Origin: Balamuthia mandrillaris
Taxonomy: Eukaryota; Discosea; Longamoebia; Balamuthiidae
DNA length: 64,000 bases
Reading direction: 5' to 3'
NCBI GenBank assembly: GCA_031835245.1
Contig: JAVKOQ010000050.1
Span: forward strand, 192,066-256,065
The translations under genes and the position numbers were made by a program. Below the pieces are notes generated by a model. The model did no database searches. It saw only the letters and a program-made list of their open reading frames with translations, and was not told the DNA's origin. This document shows positions 58,308 through 64,000 of this stretch, one piece after another. Position 1 is the stretch's first letter, and every line of letters starts with the position of its first letter.

Positions 58308-61300
58308 CTATAAAAATCTGAAAAATCCTAAATCACTATTATTATTGTTCTTTTTACTTTCTGTATCTTCTTGTTCTTCTTCTTCTCTTTCTTCTTCTTC
58401 TTCTTCTTTTTCTTCTTCTTCTTCTACTTCTTTACTTTTATCTTTTTCATTTTGTTGTGCTTTTGATTTTTTGTGGTTTTTGGAGGTAAGCTTTGGAAGT
58501 TCTTCATCTTCCTCTTCAGATTGATTATTATCTTTTGGAACTTCATCATCTTCATCATCTGCATTTTTTGGTACTAAATCTTCTTTCAGAACTTTTTGTT
58601 TTTTCTTCCAAGCAACTAAGCCTTTTTGCACCTTGTTTCTATCCAACACAGTGGTTGCTAATAATTTTGCATGCTCTGCTAAGTTTGTGGCTCCAGAACC
58701 AGGAAACAAGGCCACAAAATGACGCATTGCTAACATTTATAAATGTTTTAGTTCATTACCAAAAGAAACAAGGAAAGGAAAAACAAAAGGATGAACTTAC
58801 TTTCCAAACAAACAGGCAAACAACCTGTTGTGGGATTAAAGGCCAACACCACATCTTTAGGCTCTGTGAATGTGTTCAGCAAATAACGATACACATTTAA
58901 AGGAGGAACAGGAGAAGAAGAGAGATTCGCCTGATCAGCCACTTGTCCTTCCTGAGCTTGAGGTCCCTTGATTGGAATCACCACTGAAGTTGGTTGCCAT
59001 GTCTCCAAGGCCAACAGAGAAGAAGTAATCGAACTAGAATCATCCTGCAACTGTGTTTGGCCTTTGTTCCACACTGCCACAAAGATGCCATTCTCACACC
59101 ATTGTGGTTTGTTGTTATGGTTGGAATGGTGAGGTTTGTACCCAAAAACAAGAACTGTTTCTAGCTTCAAGTTAATCAAAAGCTGACGTTGCTTTTGTTT
59201 ATAGGCATTGATTTGATTCATGGCCAAGTGCAAGTGATTATAACGGGTAGTTATCAACAAAACCCTTTCCACATGATGATCTGGGAAGAATGAGAGAAAA
59301 TTAGACAGACAGCAATCTGAGTTCTTTGGAAAAAATAACCCAAAAAAGACTTACTTTGGCAGTGTACTCCCAAGGAATCAAGCATCAAGGGAGCATGTGT
59401 TGGTAAATTATCATAAATGATCACTTTGAACTTGGTAGGAGGGGAATGAGAAGCAAGCACGTCCTTTCCCCATTTGTTGAGTTGGTGGGCCAATTGTTTG
59501 GAGGGTTGAGGAGGAGTGTTGAGTTTGGGTCTGCCACGATGATGGTTTTTTGCTTTTTTGGCCTGGTGTTTGGAAGAGGTCTTTGGTTGTTGTTTTTTGC
59601 TTTTTCTTTTTTTTTTCCTTTCAATATCATGAGATGGTTTTGGTGAAGGAGGTGGAGAGGGTTGAGGTGTAGTGGTGTTTGAGTGGAATGGAGGAGAAGC
59701 TGGTTCATCGGAGGGTATGTGTTGCTAGCAGCAAGGAATGAATAAATGAATGAAAGATAGCAAAAGGAAATGTTAACTAAACTTCAATGCCATAGAAATC
59801 AATACACTTTAGAAAAGGCATACTTGAATTGCCTGGTGAAAAGCAGTATCTCCAGATAAGCCTTGTTTCTCAAAGAACTCTTCATCATACTCGCCACTGT
59901 TCACCTGATCTTGGACTTCCTCCAAGTGGGCTAAAGGAATCTCTTTTTCAGTATGATACAATTCCAGTTCTTCATGCATAGCTTTTCGACCAATGTGTTT
60001 CCACATCTGCATGTATGCACGTTTCATGAGGAAAAGTAGTAGTGACAAGATAGAGAAAGAAAAGATTGCAATGCAGCTTACCAATCTTTTGAAGTTGGTT
60101 ACAGAACATTCTTCCTTGGGATCCTCGAGGTGCCTTGCCCATATCTCTTTCAAGGCTGCCAACAAGGTTTCATCTGATAAGGAGCTTGGCATTTTCTCTC
60201 TGAAGTGGTAAGGAGTAAACACCCAGCCCCCCTTCTCTTTGTCCTTCTCCTGAATATAACTCCAAGACTCTGGGAATTTCTGCATTTTGTTTGCCACTGT
60301 TTTCAAACGTCAAACACGATCAAAGGTAAGAGCATTATGGGCATCTTGGGAGGCAGTTTTTGAATTCTAAAATACAAAACCCACCCAACACAAAAGAGAA
60401 AAAATGAGCAATCATTTTAGAAAGCTTGCCTGCAACCAAAGAAGGCCTACCAGATAATGGAACAGCTCCTCTGGTGTTTTCGTGAGATGATTGTACACAA
60501 AACGGACCATATCCCATTCTGTCTCTTGATTGACTCCTTCGAACAACACCAGGTTGTCCCAGGCAGACAACTTCCAAGAAATATAAGTAAGTCACCTTGT
60601 TAAAAAACAGAAAAAGCAACAGAAAACTCCAAGGTATTGTACCTTGTCCAAGACAGCCACACTTGGAAGTTGTTTGCCATCAAATGGCAGCACTTTGGCC
60701 CTCCAAGTTAACTCCTTCAGCTTTGGGGAGTTTTCACAGTACAATACGTGGGCTGCTGCACATCGATGGTTACCTCCAAGACATACATATTCTTGTTGAT
60801 TGCTTTCTGGATGCACCCACAGAGCTGAAGGCAGTTCCATCAATAATAAAGAAGAGCGTTCATCAAAAGACAAAATGCCGCCTGAGTTGAATGTGGCCAG
60901 CAGCTTGTTCAACCCCTCTGGTTTTAGAGGTTGATGCCAACCTGATAAAACAAACGAAGTTAATGACAGTACAAAGTTAAAAGAAGGCATGAAAAACTGT
61001 GGAGGGTATTCGCTGCACCATATGGCGCAGCCAATGCCCTTCAACTAGTCAACAAGAGAGAAAAAGGCCAAAGGCATGAGCTGTGCCGTACGGCGCAGCC
61101 TATAACCTTTTCTTGCCAGCCAAACAAGAAATTAAGGCAGCAGTTGTGATCTGCGCCATATGGCGCAATCATTACCCGAACTATAAAAGGAAAGTGTTGA
61201 TCTGAAGGGCAGATCTGCGCCATATGGCGCAGCCAACACCCTTCCTTCAAAAATACCAGAGGATTTGAAGGGCTGAACTGTGCCGTCCGGCGCAGCAAAT

Positions 61301-61924
61301 GAGCTGAAGGGCTGATCTGCGCTGTACGGCACAGTCAACACCATCCCTTCAAATAATAATTTGGATGAGAGAAGAGAAAGGGCAAAAGTAGGATGGAGCT
61401 GGACTGGCCCTTCTCCCTTGAGGAAGAAAGAAGCAAGGCGAATAGTGGCCGTTCAGCTGTTGACTATAACACAAAAATAAAAGCACAAACCTTTCATAGT
61501 GATAGCTTTCAACGGAACCAAACGAGTCCCCTCCTGAAGCCGAGTTTTACAAAGTTCTGCCACCTCTTTGGTTTCCTTGTCTGCGCCATCCGGTGCACAA
61601 AATAGACGCACAGCTTCCAAGTCGCTCTCGCGCAAAATCCAATCATTTCTTGTTGGAGTGCTATCATAAAAAACCTCAATCACTCACCAGAAAAACCAAA
61701 ATGGAGAGCAAGTTGTTTTACCTGTTGGATGGGGAGGAAGATGAGCCTTCATCTGTTTCCGAGAGGTCCAATGGTTGGTTGGAAGAAGGATTCAACGTAG
61801 GAGTTTGTAGCATTTGCAATTTGTGCGACAAGACAGATTTGGAGTCCTTGGTGGTCCATTGTCCACTGAGGTCATCGATCCTTTGCCGCAGTTCTTTCAC
61901 TGTCAATCTCTTGTTGTCCGACAT
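58308..61924 (-). CDS. ParB-like / AT-hook / degenerate DNA methyltransferase-like protein
   Basis: Exons: 61924-61722, 61660-61491, 60941-60643, 60570-60451, 60279-60082, 60006-59824, 59724-59355, 59280-58801 and 58729-58308; 814 residues in one frame. A short SAP-like helix pair (RLTVKELRQRIDDLSGQW) is followed by a ParB/sulfiredoxin-like domain: VPLKAITMKGWHQPLKPEGL, then VCLGGNHRCAAAHVL, the GxHR core of that fold. A Lys-rich linker holds an AT-hook (HHRGRPKL). Next comes an arrangement like beta-class adenine methyltransferases: FKVIIYDNLP in place of the DPPY motif, then DVVLAFNPTTGCLPVCLE with RHFVALF in place of the D-x-F-x-GxG SAM motif and its following strand. Both are altered, so catalysis is doubtful. 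The tail is a long acidic/basic low-complexity run. ParB plus methyltransferase fusions are mainly phage/prophage; origin by transfer is an inference. Confidence 0.6.
61005..61345 (-). repeat. Palindromic repeat array 1 (about 65-bp units), intron 2 of the ParB-like gene
   Basis: Six cores of the form CTGCGCCATATGGCGCAG at 61013, 61081, 61151, 61215, 61278 and 61317, spaced 63-70 bp except the last (39). Two copies (61151 and 61215) are perfect or nearly perfect palindromes. Flanks share GGGC(A/T)GATC on the left and CCAACACCC on the right. The unit orientation is opposite to that of array 2. The array makes this intron (60942-61490) unusually long. Confidence 0.95.
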
Positions 61925-62359
61925 AACCACAACAGCAAAAATAAAAAGCAAGGAATATGTGTGAACGGTGTGAATGGTTGTGCACTTTTGTGACAAACTA
62001 AAATTTTGGGAGTTTGTTTTGCTTTTGGCCCTCTTTTTTTTCTTTCAAATTTCGTTTAATTGGTAGTCAAATCGTTGTGGTTTGCTGCAGACTTTGTGGA
62101 GGGCAACCAATGACAGAGAGCATCGCTGATATGGTGCTGGAAGAAGTGACAGCAAGTTGAAGGAAATTCAAAAGCGTTTTGTTCCCATGATTCTTTCTTT
62201 TGAGTTCAACTTGTGAAAGGACTGTGAGGCATAACGGTTTGTATTGTTCTCAGTTGTCAAATCTGTTCAGCCTGCATTTTGTTTGAAAGAGAGACCAGCA
62301 TTGCTATGCCATTATCCCTTTTTCTTTTGTTTTTTTGCTTGCATTCAATTTTCGAGACT
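61925..62359. promoter_or_regulatory. Upstream region of the ParB-like gene
   Basis: About 430 bp between the ATG at 61924 and array 2; should contain the promoter of the minus-strand gene. No exon supported. Confidence 0.4.
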
Positions 62360-62960
62360 AGCGCGTTGGCTGCACCATACAGCGCAGATCAGCCCTTTCC
62401 CACTCTCTTTTCTTTTGTATGGCTGGCATTGGCTATGCCGTGCAGCGCAGATCAGCCCTCTTCTGCTTTCTTTTCTTTTGTATGGCAGGCATGGGCTGTG
62501 CTGTACGGTGCAGATCAGCCCTTTTCTGCTCTCTTTTCTTTTGTATGGCAGGCATGGGCTGTGCTGTACAGCGCAGATCAGCCCTTTTCTGCTCTCTTTT
62601 CTTTTGTATGGCAGGCATGGGCTGCACTATATGGCGCAGATCAGCCCTTTTACTCAATTTTTTTCTTTTGTTTGGCAGGCATTGGCTGCGCCATATAGTG
62701 CAGATCAGCCCTTTCCAGCTCTCTTTTCTTTTGTATGAGAGGCATGGGCTGCGCCATACGGCACAGATCAGCCTTTTTCCGCAATTTTTTCTTTGATAGG
62801 CAGGCATGAGCTGCACCATACGGTGCAGATCAGCCCTTTTCTGCTCTCTTTTCTTTTGTATGGCTGGCATTGGCTACGCCATACAGTGCAGATCAGCCCT
62901 CTTCAGCTTTCTCTACTGTTGTATGAAAGGCATTGGCTATCCTTCCTATCCAATGAAAAG
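62360..62960 (+). repeat. Palindromic tandem repeat array 2 (63-bp units)
   Basis: Nine cores start at 62370, 62433, 62496, 62559, 62622, 62686, 62749, 62811 and 62874, an almost exact 63-bp period. The unit is GGC(A/T)..GGCTG-core-ATCAGCCCTTTTCTG followed by TCTTTTCTTTTGTATGG. The cores are diverged palindromes. A decayed tenth unit ends near 62960, and a lone core in the other orientation lies near 63073. Same repeat family as array 1. Confidence 0.97.
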
Positions 62961-63196
62961 CAAATTTTTTCAAATTTTTCTAGCAAGCAAGAATGTTGAG
63001 TGTGTCATATGATGCAAAAGCGCCCTTTCCTTTCAACAAAGAATTTAGCAACCTTCATTGTGAAGGGCAGATCTTGTGTCATACAGCACAGCCAATACCC
63101 TCTTATACCCTTTTGATTATTTATCTATTCTGCCACCATTTTTTTTCTTGTAAAGTGTTGATTCTTCTGCCTGACTTATGAGGTTTCTTTAGATAG

Positions 63197-64000
63197 GACA
63201 TCATTGCAGTAGAAAAAGAGCACCATGGCCTTCCAACCACCATCCAAACTGAAAAGCACTGCACGTCGGTTTTTTTCAGAGTAACATATCCAGACTTCAA
63301 AGCACAGTTACTGCTGTCAACAATACTGTCTTTCCAGCATTTCATCAGAGGATTTCAAGAGATGCGCACCTATTATTGGACACTGGACTCAGAACAAGCC
63401 AGAACCAAATTTCTTGGGGATTGCTTGCTTTTTTCTTATGGTCCTTATCAAGAGACCAGAGCTGTCAGGCCCTCCAAGCAACGATTGCTTTTGGCTGGTC
63501 ATCTGGTTTGTTACAAAGCAATCCAATTATGGCTGGCCCTTTCCAATAAGAAGTTTTATGCCTGCATGGACTTGTGGAAAACGGGAGTCACTTTACCTCT
63601 TCATCGCAATCATGGCCTGGTTTGGCACTTCACCACCTATTTGCAAACCAAAGCCTGGCTTACAGTGTACTTTGCCAATATGGGAGAATCCTTGCCAAAC
63701 TCTGAAGTCATTCAGATTCCAATGATATTGAATCGAAAAGCCTTGTATCAAGAAATGGTATTAAGCCTGGGACATGATCAAAGCATCAGTTATGCACGCT
63801 TTTTGCAAATGTTGCATGAAGATTTCTCTTATGTTCATTTTTTCCAAGGTAAGCTTTGTTTGTTGAGAGAGTTTGTCAAAAGAAAGGAATGATTCATTGT
63901 TTTTATTCTAACAACCTGTTGATGAATAATTGTTATTGCTTTCTGTATTAGCAAACCAGATTAGGAAAATGTGATCAATGTGCTCAGCTTCTAGTTCGTT
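63197..64000 (+). CDS. Partial protein, transposon-like, CxxC at window edge
   Basis: Exon from about 63197 (acceptor GATAG) to 63848, then an exon from 63952 that runs off the window; phases agree (1). More than 230 residues are seen. Upstream exons are unknown. Recognisable features are only local: AVEKEHHGLPTTIQTEKHC, a conserved-looking segment IQIPMILNRKALYQEM, then SISYARFLQMLHEDFSYVHF, and after the intron a CxxC (RKCDQCAQLL). The latter order (helix, H..F.HV.F, then KCD.C) is what I have seen in transposon-encoded protist proteins, but I cannot name the family. The AT-rich, repeat-rich surroundings fit a mobile origin. Incomplete at the right edge. Confidence 0.55.

Noticed and set aside
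60310-60312. In-frame TGA in the ParB-like gene, possible selenocysteine or nonsense
   Set aside because: An intron from 60450 to 60280 (GTAGGC...ATGCAG, 171 nt, phase 0) removes it and keeps the frame, so no recoding is needed.
62244-62870. Long repetitive reading frames on both strands
   Set aside because: They only translate the 63-bp tandem repeat; each unit is a multiple of three so frames stay open by default.
61005-62960. CRISPR-like array
   Set aside because: The sequence between palindromes is itself repeated, not unique, the host is eukaryotic, and no cas genes are present.

Overview
This is a eukaryotic nuclear window. Almost every gene is broken by short (about 50-200 nt) GT-AG introns, and coding density is high. 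The gene set (CARMIL, five-TOG XMAP215, ALIX, NUP88, ATG12, CDC50, POLD1, PARN, MPP-alpha) points to a free-living protist of the Amoebozoa/Opisthokonta side. A discosean amoeba such as a Balamuthia or Acanthamoeba relative is my best guess, but the sequence alone does not settle the species.

Left block, about 1-51.5 kb, is GC-balanced and packed with housekeeping genes on both strands. In order: ATG12 (+); a large J-domain/WW protein (-); two tandem Golgi-type sulfotransferases (-); a CDC50 flippase subunit (+); a small four-helix membrane protein (-); a small coiled-coil protein (+); ALIX (+); an orphan multipass membrane protein (+); XMAP215/TOG (+); DNA polymerase delta catalytic subunit (+); CARMIL (-); NUP88 (-); a SANT/Myb-like protein (+); a large helical protein resembling MMS22L (+); mitochondrial processing peptidase alpha (-); a ZC3H11A-like CCCH protein (+); C1D/Rrp47 (-); a decayed Fanzor (eukaryotic TnpB-like) nuclease; and PARN (+). 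Neighbours are not functionally clustered, although trafficking/cytoskeleton (ALIX, XMAP215, CARMIL), genome maintenance (POLD1, MMS22L-like) and RNA processing (ZC3H11A-like, C1D, PARN) genes sit near one another. I joined exons by hand from splice signals, reading frame and family conservation. For most genes the joined exons give an intact frame whose length is a multiple of three.

Right block, about 51.5-64 kb, is clearly AT-richer, gene-poor and repeat-rich. The change falls inside PARN. The block holds long AT-rich spacers, a short hairpin (MITE-like) element, a degraded Ty3/gypsy-type pol remnant, and a minus-strand gene joining a ParB/sulfiredoxin-like domain, an AT-hook and a degenerate beta-class adenine methyltransferase-like domain. 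Two arrays of a roughly 63-bp repeat carrying the palindrome CTGCGCCATATGGCGCAG lie inside an intron of that gene and upstream of it. A partial gene with transposon-like character runs off the right edge.

The items most worth following up are the Fanzor fossil at 49.3-50.0 kb and the ParB/methyltransferase-like gene with its palindrome arrays at 58.3-63.1 kb. No rRNA, tRNA or CRISPR array was recognised.
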